The notes under the pieces are model-generated. The model saw only the letters and a list, made by a program, of their open reading frames with translations, was not told the origin of the DNA and did not search any database. Below, piece after piece: positions 51,930 to 61,831 of a DNA stretch of 64,000 nucleotides; position 1 is the stretch's first letter, and each line of letters starts with the position of its first letter. This DNA is from Variovorax sp. HW608. Its GTDB lineage: Bacteria > Pseudomonadota > Gammaproteobacteria > Burkholderiales > Burkholderiaceae_C. Made by a program: the position numbers and the translations under genes. Location: NCBI RefSeq assembly GCF_900090195.1, contig NZ_LT607803.1:4366229-4430228 (forward strand), in the 5' to 3' direction.

Positions 51930-52484
51930 ATGAACCTGCGACTGGTCCTGCTGCTTCGGGGGGCGATCAGCCTGCTCTTCGTGGCCTTCCTGCTGATCAC
52001 GCCGATCTCCGCCGAAGCGCAGAAGGGCTTGGGGCGCAGCGGCCACTTCGCGCTGGTCGACGGACTGATCGGCCTGGCGCTGTGGTTCACGGTCTCGAAG
52101 TACCCGCCGGCGCGATGGCTGTCCACGCTGGTGTTCGCGGATGCGGCGTTGCGCCTCGCGATCGGCCTGTTCGGGCTCGCCAATCCGGGCATCCAGTCGC
52201 GCATGCTCGGCTCGGTGGCTTACTACGGCGCGGTCATCGTGCTGTGCATCGCCCTCGGCGCGGTCGGGATCATCTTTACCGCCACGAAGGGCAGGCAACC
52301 CCTGCCGAACGGCCAGCGCAATGGCGCGCTGACCGCGTTCATCGTCAGCCTCGGCACGCTGCTCTTCGGGCTGGCGCTGATCTTCGGCCTCTCCACCGAG
52401 GACAGCCGCCGCTTGATCGTGGTCGCGCTGACCGCGCTGCTGGGCCTGACTTACCTGGTCACCGGCCTGCGATTGAAACGCTAA
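51930..52484 (+). CDS. HdeD/DUF308-like membrane protein
   Basis: A 184-residue integral membrane protein with about six short helices, including GHFALVDGLIGLALWFTVS and the C-terminal LTALLGLTYLVTGLRL. The pattern of paired helices with Gly at regular points resembles HdeD, linked in enterobacteria to acid and stress survival; the role here is unproven. The ATG at 51930 lacks a clear Shine-Dalgarno. Its stop at 52482–52484 is followed 4 bases later by the strong hairpin separating it from the minus-strand regulator. Confidence 0.68.
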   Translation: MNLRLVLLLRGAISLLFVAFLLITPISAEAQKGLGRSGHFALVDGLIGLALWFTVSKYPPARWLSTLVFADAALRLAIGLFGLANPGIQSRMLGSVAYYGAVIVLCIALGAVGIIFTATKGRQPLPNGQRNGALTAFIVSLGTLLFGLALIFGLSTEDSRRLIVVALTALLGLTYLVTGLRLKR

Positions 52485-52488
52485 GGGC

Positions 52489-52527
52489 TGCTCACACTAT
52501 TTCCGCGACCCGGAAATAGTGTGAGCA
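52489..52527. terminator. Perfect 17-bp-stem hairpin between convergent genes
   Basis: TGCTCACACTATTTCCG (52489–52505), loop CGACC, CGGAAATAGTGTGAGCA (52511–52527): 17 uninterrupted pairs, extendable by GGGC/GCCC after a one-base bulge. It lies between the stops of the HdeD-like gene and the minus-strand response regulator, so it would act on both transcripts. No T-run flanks it, unusual for an intrinsic terminator. Confidence 0.65.
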
Positions 52528-52536
52528 GGCCCTGGG

Positions 52537-53181
52537 TCAGGCCCCGACCGGCGCGTCCAGCTGCACGACCGCGCGGACCAGGTCGGCCAGCGAGTTCACG
52601 CCCATCTTCGCCATCACGTGCGCGCGGTGGGCCTTGACGGTGCGCTCCGCCGCGCCGAGCTCGGCGCTGATCTGCTTGTTGAGCGCGCCGTTGACGACCA
52701 TGTCCAGCACCTGCCGCTCGCGTGGGCTCAGGCGTGCGTAGCGGTTCTGCAATTCGGCGAGATGCCGTCGGGCCTTGCGCCGCGCGGCGTCTTCGGCCAC
52801 CGCCTTGTTGACCACCGACACCAGCGTGTCGCCGTCGACCGGCTTGAAGAGGAAGTCGGCCGCGCCGGCCTTCATCGCGCGCAGCGTCTCCTGCACCGTG
52901 GCTTCGGCGGTCACGAAGATCACGGGCAGCGGCTCGGGCTGCGTGGCGATCATTTCCTGAAGATCGAGCCCGCTCGGCCCGGGCATGTGGATGTCGAGCA
53001 CCAGGCAGCCCGGCGCGCTACCGATGCCTTCGAGCAGCATGGCACCGACGGAGCTGTACTCCGTGACACGGTGGCCGGCCGCCAGCAGCAGGCGGCGCAC
53101 GGCGCGACGGAAGGACACATCGTCATCGATGAGCCGGACCACCGGCAATTCCTCCGCTGGATTCAAGTTCGGATCGTCCAT
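52537..53181 (-). CDS. FixJ/NarL-type response regulator (orphan)
   Basis: A 214-residue regulator with receiver domain (phospho-acceptor D63 in LVLDIHMPGPSG, Thr in VTAE, Lys in FLFKPVD) and C-terminal LuxR-type HTH (LSPRERQVLDMVVNGALNKQ, then LGAAERTVKAHRAHVMAKMG). The layout and PVDGDTL linker resemble FixJ/TodT-type regulators of aromatic or respiratory genes. No histidine kinase gene is adjacent. The 166 bases upstream (53182–53347) hold no gene I can support and should contain its promoter. Confidence 0.93.
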   Translation of the reverse strand: MDDPNLNPAEELPVVRLIDDDVSFRRAVRRLLLAAGHRVTEYSSVGAMLLEGIGSAPGCLVLDIHMPGPSGLDLQEMIATQPEPLPVIFVTAEATVQETLRAMKAGAADFLFKPVDGDTLVSVVNKAVAEDAARRKARRHLAELQNRYARLSPRERQVLDMVVNGALNKQISAELGAAERTVKAHRAHVMAKMGVNSLADLVRAVVQLDAPVGA

Positions 53182-53347
53182 GTCTCTTCTCCAGTTCGCA
53201 TTGGCGGGTTGTTGTTGGGGCTTCGTTCCGCCATGCCCGGTGCATTGAACACTCAGCCTTGGTGCAAGGCAACCGGCCCTTTGGTGTAGTCCGCTGTCAA
53301 AGGCTTGAAAAAATGGTTGCCATGGACTAAGGGCGCCGCGATCGGCG

Positions 53348-54250
53348 TCAGCCCGCGAAACAAGCTGCGGGCAAGCCCGCCACGTCGAGCGGCACCGCGA
53401 ACAGGCCGCCCGCCAGCGGCTCGGCCTCGCGCTGCGCCGGCGTGAGCCCGCTGGTCGCGCTCGTGATGTAGAGCGTGCGCAGGCCCGGGCCGCCGAACGC
53501 GCAGTTCGTGATGTGGCTCGTGGGCAGCTTGATGCGCAGCAGCTCCTCGGCGGTCACCGGATCGTGGCAGCTCACGCAGGCGCCGCCCCAGTGCGCGATC
53601 CAGAGCCGGCCCGCGGCGTCGGTGGTCATGCCGTCGGGATAGCCGTCGCCGCGCTCGAAGCGATGCCACTCGCGCTTGTTCGAGAGCGTGCCGCTGTCGG
53701 CATCGAAGTCGTAGGCATGGATGCGGCCCTTGACCGTGTCGTTGAAGTACATGGTGCGCCCGCCCTGCGACCAGGTCGGTCCGTTGGTGACCGCGAATCC
53801 TTCGTCGTGCTTCGTGCAGCGGCCATCCGCATCGAAGCGGTACAGCGAGCCCGTCGGTGCCTCGCAGTCGAAGTCCATGGTGCCGCCCCAGAAGCGGCCC
53901 TGGGCGTCGCACTTGCCGTCGTTGAAGCGGTTCGTCGTCAGCTCGGGCTCCGGCTGATGGAGGTACTGCGCCGGCGCATTGCGCGCCGGATCGAACAGCG
54001 CGAAGCCGCGTCGCAGCGTCACGATCAGGCCGGGCCCGGCGGCGCGTTCCGCGACCGCGGAGATCTCTTCATCGAAATCCCAGCTCGCGCGGGCCTCGCT
54101 GGCCGGGTGGTAGCGATGCAGCCGCCGCTCGAGGATGTCGACCCAGTAGAGCGCCTCCTCGCGCCGGGACCAGAGCGTGCCTTCGCCCAGCGTGGCGGCA
54201 GCCGGCCAGACGCAGCGCGGTGCATCGAGGGCTTGGGGGATGGTGGTCAT
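53348..54250 (-). CDS. SMP-30/gluconolactonase-family sugar lactonase
   Basis: A 300-residue six-bladed propeller enzyme opening aldonolactones. LGEGTLWSRREEALYWVDI supplies the first metal-binding Glu, NRFNDGKCDAQGRFWGGTM the Asn, and DGYPDGMTTDAAGRLWIAHW the Asn/Asp pair region near residue 205. The ATG at 54250 has AGGAGA. It is the first step downstream of sugar oxidation in the oxidative (non-phosphorylative) arabinose/galactose route and lies beside its regulator and dehydrogenase. Sugar specificity cannot be read directly. Confidence 0.9.
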   Translation of the reverse strand: MTTIPQALDAPRCVWPAAATLGEGTLWSRREEALYWVDILERRLHRYHPASEARASWDFDEEISAVAERAAGPGLIVTLRRGFALFDPARNAPAQYLHQPEPELTTNRFNDGKCDAQGRFWGGTMDFDCEAPTGSLYRFDADGRCTKHDEGFAVTNGPTWSQGGRTMYFNDTVKGRIHAYDFDADSGTLSNKREWHRFERGDGYPDGMTTDAAGRLWIAHWGGACVSCHDPVTAEELLRIKLPTSHITNCAFGGPGLRTLYITSATSGLTPAQREAEPLAGGLFAVPLDVAGLPAACFAG

Positions 54251-54283
54251 GCGTATCTCCTGATTGCTGCTGATTGATCGGGT

Positions 54284-55240
54284 TCAGTCGTCCAGGCGCT
54301 TCCCGTACGCCGCGAAGCTCTCCGCCTTCAGCGCCTTCATCATCACCTTGGCCGCGGGCGAGAGCAGGCGGTCGGTGCGCGTGATGATGCCGAAGGCGTC
54401 CATGTGGCAGGGCATCTCCACCGGCAGCAGCGTGACGATGCCGTGCGCCGCGTAGTAGCGCGCCACGTCGGACGCGAGCACCGCCACCATGTCGCTCTGC
54501 TGCAGCATGCGCGTGATGAAGAGCAGCGCCGCGGTCTCGATGACGTTGATCGGCGGTGCGAGTCCTTCCTCCTGGAACATCAGGTCGAAGCGGTGCCGCA
54601 GCACGCTGCCGGCCGGCGGCACGATCCAGCCGGCGGAGACGAGGTCGCGCAAGCCGAGCCCGGTCATGCCCAGCAGCGGATGGCCGGGCCGCACCAGCGC
54701 GCAGACGGGCTCCTCGGTGAGCGCCTCGTAGCGCAGGTTGGTCTTGTCGTGCTCCGCGAAGAGCCGCGCGACGAGCAGGTCGAGCTTGCCCTGCTCCAGC
54801 CGCTCGAGCAGCACCGGGCTGGTCTCGATCTCCAGCGACACGCGCAGGTTGGGGTGCTCGCGCTTCACCGCGGCCACTGCCGGCGGCAGCAGCACCAGCC
54901 CCGGCGCGGTGATCGCGCCGATGTTCACCTGCCCCGCGCCGCCCGCCTTCAGCGCCATCAGTTCGTCGTGCGCCTGGTTGAGGCTCGCGAGCGCGACGCG
55001 GGCGTGGCGGATCATCGTCTCGCCGTACCAGGTCGGCTGCATGCCGCGCGGCAGGCGCTCGAACAGCGGCACCTGCAGCACGTCCTCGAGGTCCTTCAGC
55101 AGCTTCGAGGCTGCCGGCTGCGTCATGTTGAGCACCTGGGCCGCGCGGTGGATGTTGCCCTCTTCCGCCAGCGCGACGAGCAGCAGCAGCTGGCGCGTCT
55201 TGAGCCGCGCGCGGATGAACCAGTGCGTGTAGTTGGTCAT
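54284..55240 (-). CDS. gbpR: GbpR-like LysR-family regulator of sugar genes
   Basis: A 318-residue LTTR. The HTH lies at about residues 12–70 (GNIHRAAQVLNMTQPAASKL). The N-terminus (WFIRARLKTRQLLLLVALAE) and the neighbourhood match GbpR, the galactose/arabinose-responsive regulator beside chvE in Agrobacterium and Azospirillum. The effector domain follows. The ATG at 55240 (MTNYTHW) is chosen over 55282, which would run into the operator. It is divergent from the semialdehyde dehydrogenase and the ABC genes, with a T-N11-A dyad between them. Confidence 0.85.
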   Translation of the reverse strand: MTNYTHWFIRARLKTRQLLLLVALAEEGNIHRAAQVLNMTQPAASKLLKDLEDVLQVPLFERLPRGMQPTWYGETMIRHARVALASLNQAHDELMALKAGGAGQVNIGAITAPGLVLLPPAVAAVKREHPNLRVSLEIETSPVLLERLEQGKLDLLVARLFAEHDKTNLRYEALTEEPVCALVRPGHPLLGMTGLGLRDLVSAGWIVPPAGSVLRHRFDLMFQEEGLAPPINVIETAALLFITRMLQQSDMVAVLASDVARYYAAHGIVTLLPVEMPCHMDAFGIITRTDRLLSPAAKVMMKALKAESFAAYGKRLDD

Positions 55241-55282
55241 GGGGTTTACCTGGATGCCGGTTTCGATATCGATTTCATCCAA

Positions 55283-55299
55283 ATCTTGATTGGAAAGAT
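55283..55299. promoter_or_regulatory. LysR-type operator dyad
   Basis: ATCTT-N7-AAGAT (55283–55299) contains a T-N11-A core (T55284, A55296). GATATC occurs at 55265–55270 and again overlapping its right end at 55297–55302. It lies in the 88-bp region between the divergent gbpR and dehydrogenase genes, as expected for GbpR control. Confidence 0.55.
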
Positions 55300-55328
55300 A
55301 TCAGGGGGATTCCTAGACTCGCCCCATC

Positions 55329-56780
55329 TTGAAACGCAACGAGCTTCAGCAACGCACCCGGCAGTTCATCAACGGCCGCTGGGAGACCGGCGTGACCACC
55401 GGAATCAGCCGGAACCCGTCCGACACCCGGGAGGTGGTGGCGGAATACGCGCGTGCCGACCGCAACCAGACCAATCTCGCGATCCGCGCCGCGGCCGACG
55501 CCTTCCCGCACTGGAGCCACACCACGCCGCAGCGGCGTGCCGACGTGCTCGACCAGATCGGCAGCGAGATCCTCGCGCGGCGCGAAGAGCTCGGCATGCT
55601 GCTCGCCCGCGAAGAGGGCAAGACGCTGCCCGAGGCGGTCGGCGAGGCGGCCCGTGCCGGCCACATCTTCAAGTTCTTCGCCGGCGAGGCCTTGCGGGCC
55701 GGCGGCGAGCTGCTGGCCTCCGTGCGGCCCGACGTGCAGGTCGACATCACGCGCGAGCCGGTCGGCGTGGTCGGCCTCATCGCGCCATGGAACTTCCCGC
55801 TCGCGATCCCCGCCTGGAAGATCGCGCCCGCGCTCGCCCATGGGAACAGCGTCGTCTTCAAGCCGGCCGAGCTGGTGCCGGCCTGCGGCTGGGCGCTGGC
55901 CGAGATCATCAGCCGCGCGGCACTGCCGGCGGGCACCTTCAACCTCGTGATGGGCAGCGGCCGCGAAGTGGGGCAGACCATCGTCGACAGTCCGCTGGTC
56001 GACGCGATCAGCTTCACCGGCTCGGTGCCGACCGGCGAGCAGATCCTGCAGGCGGCCGCGCGCCGGCGCGCCAAGGTGCAGCTCGAGATGGGCGGCAAGA
56101 ACCCGCTGGTGGTGCTCGCGGATGCGGACCTCGATCGCGCGGTCGATTGCGCGGTGCAGGGCGCCTACTTCTCGACCGGCCAGCGCTGCACCGCGTCGAG
56201 CCGGCTGATCGTCGAAGCCGCGGTGCACGACGCCTTCGTGGTGCGCCTGCGCCATCGGCTGGCCGCGCTCAAGGTCGGCCATGCGCTGGAGCGCGGCATC
56301 GACATCGGCCCGGTGGTCGATGCCGCCCAGCTCGACCAGAACCTCGCCGCGGTCGCGAGCGCCGTCGAGGAAGGCGCCGAGCACGTCTGGGGCGGCGAGC
56401 GGCTGCAGCGCGCGAGCGACGGCTACTTCATGAGCCCGGCGCTGTTCCTCGCGCGGCCCGAGCACCGCATCGCGCGCGAGGAGATCTTCGGCCCGGTGGC
56501 CTGCGTGCTGCAGGCCGACAACTACGAGCACGCGCTGGCGCTCGCCAACGACACGCCCTTCGGCCTGTGCGCGGGCATCTGCACCACCTCGCTCGCGCGG
56601 GCTTTGCACTTCAAGCGCCATGCGCGCGTCGGCATGACCATGGTCAACCTGCCGACCGCGGGCGTCGACTACCACGTCCCCTTCGGTGGCCGGAGGGCCT
56701 CCAGCTACGGCCCGCGCGAGCAGGGCCGCCATGCCGCGGAGTTCTACACCACCGTCAAGACCGGCTACGTGCTGGCCTGA
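55329..56780 (+). CDS. 2,5-dioxovalerate (alpha-ketoglutarate semialdehyde) dehydrogenase family
   Basis: A 483-residue aldehyde dehydrogenase. APWNFPLAIPAWKIAPAL cofactor segment, E253 in LEMGGKNPL, C287 in TGQRCTASS, and the VDYHVPFGGRRASSYGPREQ region typical of ketoglutarate-semialdehyde enzymes. It makes 2-oxoglutarate, the last step of oxidative pentose or hexarate breakdown. The start is uncertain: an in-frame TAG lies five codons before TTG 55329, and the only candidates are this TTG or the ATC before it. No Shine-Dalgarno is seen, so the message may be nearly leaderless. The dehydratase steps of the pathway are not in the window. Confidence 0.88.
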   Translation: MKRNELQQRTRQFINGRWETGVTTGISRNPSDTREVVAEYARADRNQTNLAIRAAADAFPHWSHTTPQRRADVLDQIGSEILARREELGMLLAREEGKTLPEAVGEAARAGHIFKFFAGEALRAGGELLASVRPDVQVDITREPVGVVGLIAPWNFPLAIPAWKIAPALAHGNSVVFKPAELVPACGWALAEIISRAALPAGTFNLVMGSGREVGQTIVDSPLVDAISFTGSVPTGEQILQAAARRRAKVQLEMGGKNPLVVLADADLDRAVDCAVQGAYFSTGQRCTASSRLIVEAAVHDAFVVRLRHRLAALKVGHALERGIDIGPVVDAAQLDQNLAAVASAVEEGAEHVWGGERLQRASDGYFMSPALFLARPEHRIAREEIFGPVACVLQADNYEHALALANDTPFGLCAGICTTSLARALHFKRHARVGMTMVNLPTAGVDYHVPFGGRRASSYGPREQGRHAAEFYTTVKTGYVLA

Positions 56781-56837
56781 GTGATCGATACAACAACACC
56801 GAAGATTTCTTTCACCACCACGTCAACAGGAGACAAC

Positions 56838-57803
56838 ATGAAACTGAACCGTCGCACGCTCAACATCGCTCTGGCCAGCGCGTCGCTTTCTTCACTGCTG
56901 CCTGTCCCGGCGCTGGCGCAGAAGAAGATCGTGCTGGGCTTTGCCCAGGTGGGCGCGGAAAGCGAGTGGCGCACCGCCAACACCGAGTCGATCAAGTCGG
57001 CCGCGAAGGAGGCCGACATCGACCTCAAGTTCTCCGACGCGCAGCAGAAGCAGGAGAACCAGATCAAGGCCATCCGCTCGTACATCGCGCAGAAGGTCGA
57101 CGTGATTGCCTTCTCGCCGGTGGTCGAGTCGGGCTGGGACACGGTGCTGAAGGAAGCCAAGGCGGCCAACATCCCGGTGGTGCTGACCGATCGTGCCGTC
57201 AACAGCAAGGACGACACCCTCTACGTGACCTTCATGGGCTCGGACTTCGTCGAGGAAGGCCGCAAGGCCGGCCGCTGGCTGGTCGAGAAGATGAAGGACA
57301 ACAAGGGGCCGGTGAACATCGTCGAGCTGCAGGGGACGGTCGGCTCGGCGCCCGCGATCGACCGCAAGAAGGGCTTCGAGGAGATCATCAAGAGCGATCC
57401 GAAGTACAAGATCATCCGTTCGCAGACCGGCGACTTCACCCGTGCCAAGGGCAAGGAGGTGATGGAGGCCTTCCTCAAGGCCGAGGGCAAGAACATCAAT
57501 GTGCTCTTCGCGCACAACGACGACATGGCGATCGGCGCCATCCAGGCCATCGAAGAGGCGGGGCTGAAGCCGGCGCAGGACATCGTGATCATCTCCATCG
57601 ACGGCGTGAAGGGCGCCTTCGAGGCCATGATGGCCGGCAAGCTCAACGTCTCGGTCGAATGCAGCCCGCTGCTCGGCCCGCAGCTGATGAGTGCCGTCAA
57701 GGACATCAAGGCCGGCAAGCCGCTGCCCAAGCGCATCCTGACGAAGGAGGGCATCTTCCCGATGGAGGTCGCCAAGGCCGAATTCCCCAACCGCAAGTAC
57801 TGA
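56838..57803 (+). CDS. ytfQ: Sugar ABC binding protein, YtfQ-like (galactofuranose type)
   Basis: A 321-residue periplasmic type-I sugar-binding protein with signal peptide (cleavage near ALA|QKK). [40 protein letters not shown] and [12 protein letters not shown] closely match YtfQ. It probably binds a furanose sugar. The ATG at 56838 has AGGAGA. Its matching ATPase and permease (ytfR, ytfT) are not next to it; the complete chvE–gguAB set intervenes. Confidence 0.92.
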   Translation: MKLNRRTLNIALASASLSSLLPVPALAQKKIVLGFAQVGAESEWRTANTESIKSAAKEADIDLKFSDAQQKQENQIKAIRSYIAQKVDVIAFSPVVESGWDTVLKEAKAANIPVVLTDRAVNSKDDTLYVTFMGSDFVEEGRKAGRWLVEKMKDNKGPVNIVELQGTVGSAPAIDRKKGFEEIIKSDPKYKIIRSQTGDFTRAKGKEVMEAFLKAEGKNINVLFAHNDDMAIGAIQAIEEAGLKPAQDIVIISIDGVKGAFEAMMAGKLNVSVECSPLLGPQLMSAVKDIKAGKPLPKRILTKEGIFPMEVAKAEFPNRKY

Positions 57804-57867
57804 CCCCCACGAACGGCGGCGCGCTTCGCGGCCGCGTTGCACACACATTTACCTAGAGGAGACGTTG

Positions 57868-58941
57868 ATGAAGAGACAATTTTTGAAGACCTTGGTTGGC
57901 GGCGTGGCGGCCGTTGTCGTGCTGGGGCTCGGGCCTGTGGCTTATGCGCAGGACAAGGGCATGGTCGCGATCTCGATGCCGACGAAGTCGTCGGCGCGCT
58001 GGATCGCGGACGGCGGCAACATGGTCAAGTACTTCAACGAGAAGGGGTACAAGACCGATCTGCAGTACGCGGAGGACGACATTCCGAACCAGCTCGCGCA
58101 GATCGAGAACATGGTGACGAAGGGGCCGAAGGTGCTGGTGATCGCGGCGATCGACGGCACGACTCTGTCCGACGTGCTGCAGAAGGCCGCGGACAAGGGG
58201 ATCAAGGTCATCGCCTATGACCGGCTGATCCGCGGCTCGAAGAACGTCGACTACTACGCGACCTTCGACAACTTCCAGGTCGGCGTGCTGCAGGCGCAGT
58301 ACATCGAGCAGGCGCTGAAGCTCAAGGAGGGCAAGGGCCCGTACAACATCGAGCTCTTCGGCGGATCGCCCGATGACAACAACGCCTTCTTCTTCTACAA
58401 CGGCGCGATGTCGGTGCTCAAGCCCTATATCGACAGCGGCAAGCTGGTGGTGCGCAGCAAGCAGCTGGGCATGGACAAGGTCTCGACCTTGCGCTGGGAC
58501 GGCGCCGTGGCGCAGGCGCGCATGGACAACCTGCTGTCGGCCTACTACACGAAGGACCGGGTGGACGCGGTGCTGTCGCCGTACGACGGGCTCTCGATCG
58601 GCATCATCTCCTCGCTCAAGGGCGTGGGCTACGGCACGCCGCAGCAGCCGATGCCGGTGGTGACCGGCCAGGACGCGGAAGTCCCTTCGGTCAAGTCGAT
58701 CCTCAAGAAGGAACAGACTTCCACCGTTTTCAAGGACACGCGCGAACTGGCGAAGGTGACGGTCAACATGGTCGACGCGATGATGGCCGGCAAGGCGCCG
58801 GAGGTGAACGACACCAAGACCTACAACAACGGCGTGAAGGTCGTGCCTTCGTATCTGCTCAAGCCGGTGAGCGTCGATGCGACGAACTGGAAGCAGGCGC
58901 TGGTCGACACCGGCTACTACAAGGAAAGCCAGATCAAGTAG
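57868..58941 (+). CDS. chvE: Multiple-sugar-binding protein ChvE
   Basis: A 357-residue periplasmic binding protein with signal peptide (cleavage near AYAQ|DKG). Diagnostic ChvE parts are [40 protein letters not shown] and the long insert [19 protein letters not shown]. It binds arabinose, galactose, glucose or xylose; in Agrobacterium it also passes sugar signals to VirA. The ATG at 57868 has AGGAG; a TTG three bases earlier is less likely. A strong UUCG-loop hairpin follows the stop. Confidence 0.95.
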   Translation: MKRQFLKTLVGGVAAVVVLGLGPVAYAQDKGMVAISMPTKSSARWIADGGNMVKYFNEKGYKTDLQYAEDDIPNQLAQIENMVTKGPKVLVIAAIDGTTLSDVLQKAADKGIKVIAYDRLIRGSKNVDYYATFDNFQVGVLQAQYIEQALKLKEGKGPYNIELFGGSPDDNNAFFFYNGAMSVLKPYIDSGKLVVRSKQLGMDKVSTLRWDGAVAQARMDNLLSAYYTKDRVDAVLSPYDGLSIGIISSLKGVGYGTPQQPMPVVTGQDAEVPSVKSILKKEQTSTVFKDTRELAKVTVNMVDAMMAGKAPEVNDTKTYNNGVKVVPSYLLKPVSVDATNWKQALVDTGYYKESQIK

Positions 58942-58965
58942 TCGCCGCGAAAGTGATGAAGGCGA

Positions 58966-58991
58966 CGCGGGGCCGGTTCGCCGGCCCCGCG
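58966..58991 (+). other. UUCG-tetraloop hairpin between chvE and gguA
   Basis: CGCGGGGCCGG – TTCG – CCGGCCCCGCG: a perfect 11-bp GC-rich stem closed by the very stable UUCG loop, 25 bases after the chvE stop and 17 bases before the gguA GTG. There is no U-tract, so it is more likely an mRNA stabiliser or processing barrier that keeps binding-protein message in excess than a full terminator. Confidence 0.65.
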
Positions 58992-59008
58992 GGATCGAAG
59001 GAGACAGG

Positions 59009-60553
59009 GTGAACGATGTGATTCTGGAGATGCGCGGCATCACCAAGACCTTTCCGGGGGTGAACGCGCTGGACAACGTCAACCTCGCGGTGCGCGCAGG
59101 CGAGATCCATGCGGTGGTTGGCGAGAACGGCGCGGGCAAGTCCACGCTCATGAAGGTGCTGAGCGGCGTGTATCCCTGCGACTCCTACGAGGGCGAGATC
59201 CACTTCGACGGCGAGCTGCGGCGGTTCAAGGACATCGCCGACAGCGAGGCGCTCGGCATCATCATCATCCACCAGGAGCTCGCGCTGGTGCCGCTGTTGT
59301 CGATCGCCGAGAACATCTTCCTCGGCAACGAGACCGCCAAGGGCGGCGTGATCGACTGGTTCGAGGCCTATGCGCGCACCCGCGAGCTGCTCGCCAAGGT
59401 GGGGCTCAAGGAGGCGCCGACCGCGCTCATCACCAACCTGGGCGTGGGCAAGCAGCAGCTGGTGGAGATCGCGAAGGCGCTGTCGAAGAAGGTGCGGCTC
59501 TTGATCCTCGACGAGCCGACCGCGAGCCTCAACGAAAGCGACAGCGATGCGCTGCTGAAGCTGCTGCTGGAGCTCAAGGCGCAGGGCATCTCGTCGATCC
59601 TCATCTCGCACAAGCTCAACGAGATCGCCAAGGTGGCCGATTCGATCACCGTGCTGCGCGACGGCGCGACGGTCGAGACCATGGACTGCCGCGCCGCGCC
59701 GATCAGCGAGGACCGCATCATCCGCGGCATGGTCGGGCGCGACATGGCGCACCGCTACCCCGAGCGCACGCCGGACATCGGCGAAGTCATCTTCGAGGTG
59801 CGCGACTGGCGCGTGCACCATGCGCTGCATGCCGACCGGGAGCAGATCAAGGGCGTGAACCTCCAGGTGCGCCGCGGCGAGATCGTCGGCATCGCGGGCC
59901 TGATGGGCGCCGGCCGCACCGAGTTCGCGATGAGCGTGTTCGGGCGCTCCTACGGCCAGCGCATCAGCGGCTCGGTGCACATGCACGGCAAGGAAGTCGA
60001 CGTCAGCACGATCCGCAAGGCGATCGACCACGGCATCGCCTACGTCACCGAGGACCGCAAGAGCGCGGGGCTGGTGCTCGAGGAAGACATCCGCAAGAAC
60101 GTGAGCCTGGCGAACCTCACGGCGATCTCGGATCGCAGCGTGATCGACGACGCGCGCGAATTCAAGGTGGCCAACGACTACCGGCGTGCGCTCAACATCC
60201 GCTGCCCGGGCGTGACCCAGCGCGTGGTCAATCTCTCGGGCGGCAACCAGCAGAAGGTGGTGCTGAGCAAATGGCTCTTCACCGAGCCCGAGCTGCTGAT
60301 GCTCGACGAGCCCACGCGCGGCATCGACGTGGGCGCCAAGTACGAGATCTACACCATCGTCGACCGGCTCGCGAGCGAGGGCAAAGGCATCCTGATGATC
60401 TCATCGGAACTGCCCGAGCTGCTCGGCATGTGCGACCGCATCTATGTCATGAACGAAGGGCGCTTCGTCGCCGAGTTTCCGGTGGCGGAGGCATCGCAGG
60501 AAAGAATCATGAGAGTCATCGTAGCGTCCGGGAGCAGCGTCCATGAGCAATAA
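59009..60553 (+). CDS. gguA: Sugar ABC ATPase GguA (MmsA-type, tandem NBDs)
   Basis: A 514-residue double ATPase. First domain: Walker [13 protein letters not shown], signature replaced by [16 protein letters not shown], Walker [12 protein letters not shown]. Second domain: Walker A degenerate ([12 protein letters not shown]), signature [15 protein letters not shown], Walker [13 protein letters not shown]. This asymmetry is normal for sugar importers of this type. GTG at 59009 with GAAGGAGA. Its end overlaps gguB by 11 bases. Confidence 0.95.
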   Translation: MNDVILEMRGITKTFPGVNALDNVNLAVRAGEIHAVVGENGAGKSTLMKVLSGVYPCDSYEGEIHFDGELRRFKDIADSEALGIIIIHQELALVPLLSIAENIFLGNETAKGGVIDWFEAYARTRELLAKVGLKEAPTALITNLGVGKQQLVEIAKALSKKVRLLILDEPTASLNESDSDALLKLLLELKAQGISSILISHKLNEIAKVADSITVLRDGATVETMDCRAAPISEDRIIRGMVGRDMAHRYPERTPDIGEVIFEVRDWRVHHALHADREQIKGVNLQVRRGEIVGIAGLMGAGRTEFAMSVFGRSYGQRISGSVHMHGKEVDVSTIRKAIDHGIAYVTEDRKSAGLVLEEDIRKNVSLANLTAISDRSVIDDAREFKVANDYRRALNIRCPGVTQRVVNLSGGNQQKVVLSKWLFTEPELLMLDEPTRGIDVGAKYEIYTIVDRLASEGKGILMISSELPELLGMCDRIYVMNEGRFVAEFPVAEASQERIMRVIVASGSSVHEQ

Positions 60554-61820
60554 CGTTCACCCCCAGCCTCGCCCACTTCGTGTGGCTCGGACACCCCCTC
60601 TCCGGGGGCGACCCCAGCAGCCCGGCGAAGCCGGTTCTGCGGGGTCCCTGGCCTCCGTAGCAGCGGCGGAGCATTCGGGCTTCATCAAGAACAACCTGCG
60701 CGAGTACGGCATGCTGTTGTCGCTCGTCGCCATCATGGTGCTGTTCCAGTTCCTGACCGACGGCACGCTGATGCGGCCGCTGAACCTCACGAACCTGGTG
60801 CTGCAGAACAGCTACATCGTCATCATGGCGCTGGGCATGCTGCTGGTGATCGTGGCCGGCCACATCGACCTCTCGGTCGGCTCGGTGTGCGGCTTCATCG
60901 GCGCGCTCGCCGCGGTGCTGATGGTGGAGTACGAATGGCACTTCGTGCCGACCTTCATCGTGTGCCTCATCGCCGGCGGCGCGATCGGCGCGGCGCAGGG
61001 CTGGTTCGTGGCCTTCTTCCGCATCCCCTCGTTCATCGTCACGCTGGCCGGCATGCTGGTGTTCAAGGGGCTCACGCTGGCGCTGCTCGCGGGGCAGTCG
61101 GTCGGGCCGTTCCCCGAGGCCTTCCAGAAGCTCAGCTCGGGCTTCGTGCCCGACGTGATCGGCGGCGAGAGCCTGCGCACCACCTCGCTGCTGCTCGGCG
61201 CGCTCGCCGCCGGTGCACTCGTGTTCTTCAAGATGCGCGGCCGCGCGCGGCTGGCGCAGCACGGCATGGCGCAGGAACCCTATGGCTTCTTCCTCGTGAA
61301 GAACCTGTTCTTCGCCGGCGCGATCCTGCTGCTGAGCTACCTGCTCGCCACCTACAAGGGCCTGCCCAACGTGCTGATCGTGATGGCGGTGCTGATCGTG
61401 GCCTACGAGTTCGTCACCAACCGCACCACCATCGGCCGCCGCATCTACGCGCTGGGCGGCAACGAGAAGGCGGCCCGCCTGTCGGGCATCAAGACCCAGC
61501 GGCTGGCCTTCCTCACCTTCGTGAACATGGGCGTGCTGGCAGCGCTGGCGGGGCTCGTGTTCGCGGCGCGGCTCAACACCGCGACGCCGAAGGCGGGCCT
61601 CGGCTTCGAGCTCGACGTGATCGCGGCCTGCTTCATCGGCGGCGCCTCGGCCTCGGGCGGCGTGGGCAAGGTCATGGGCGCGGTGATCGGCGCCTTCATC
61701 ATGGGCGTGATGAACAACGGCATGTCGATCCTCGGCATCGGCATCGACTACCAGCAGGTCATCAAGGGGCTGGTGCTGCTGGCGGCGGTCTTCATCGACG
61801 TCTACAACAAGAACAAATAG
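60543..61820 (+). CDS. gguB: Sugar ABC permease GguB with repeat-derived N-terminal insert
   Basis: A 425-residue permease with about ten helices. [20 protein letters not shown] and [19 protein letters not shown] are typical, and the C-terminus INGID-like region ([20 protein letters not shown]) is intact. Residues about 6–38 ([20 protein letters not shown] and onward, rich in Pro/Arg/Gly) are encoded by a 96-bp copy of a repeat found again just after the gene. The true protein resumes near [20 protein letters not shown]. Because 96 is divisible by three the frame survives. M57 could be an internal start, but no Shine-Dalgarno is visible. It forms the transporter with ChvE and GguA. Confidence 0.93.
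   Translation: MSNNVHPQPRPLRVARTPPLRGRPQQPGEAGSAGSLASVAAAEHSGFIKNNLREYGMLLSLVAIMVLFQFLTDGTLMRPLNLTNLVLQNSYIVIMALGMLLVIVAGHIDLSVGSVCGFIGALAAVLMVEYEWHFVPTFIVCLIAGGAIGAAQGWFVAFFRIPSFIVTLAGMLVFKGLTLALLAGQSVGPFPEAFQKLSSGFVPDVIGGESLRTTSLLLGALAAGALVFFKMRGRARLAQHGMAQEPYGFFLVKNLFFAGAILLLSYLLATYKGLPNVLIVMAVLIVAYEFVTNRTTIGRRIYALGGNEKAARLSGIKTQRLAFLTFVNMGVLAALAGLVFAARLNTATPKAGLGFELDVIAACFIGGASASGGVGKVMGAVIGAFIMGVMNNGMSILGIGIDYQQVIKGLVLLAAVFIDVYNKNK
60560..60655 (+). repeat. 96-bp dispersed GC-rich repeat, copy A (inside gguB)
   Basis: From CCCCCAGCCTCG to CTGGCCTC. It is 91/96 identical to copy B at 61832–61927, same orientation. It contains CCCCC-TCTCC-GGGGG and CCGGC-GAA-GCCGG hairpins. It lies in the gguB reading frame, where it encodes about 32 residues with no stop. 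There is no transposase, target duplication or terminal repeat that I can see. Confidence 0.92.
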
Positions 61821-61831
61821 CATGAAGCTCT

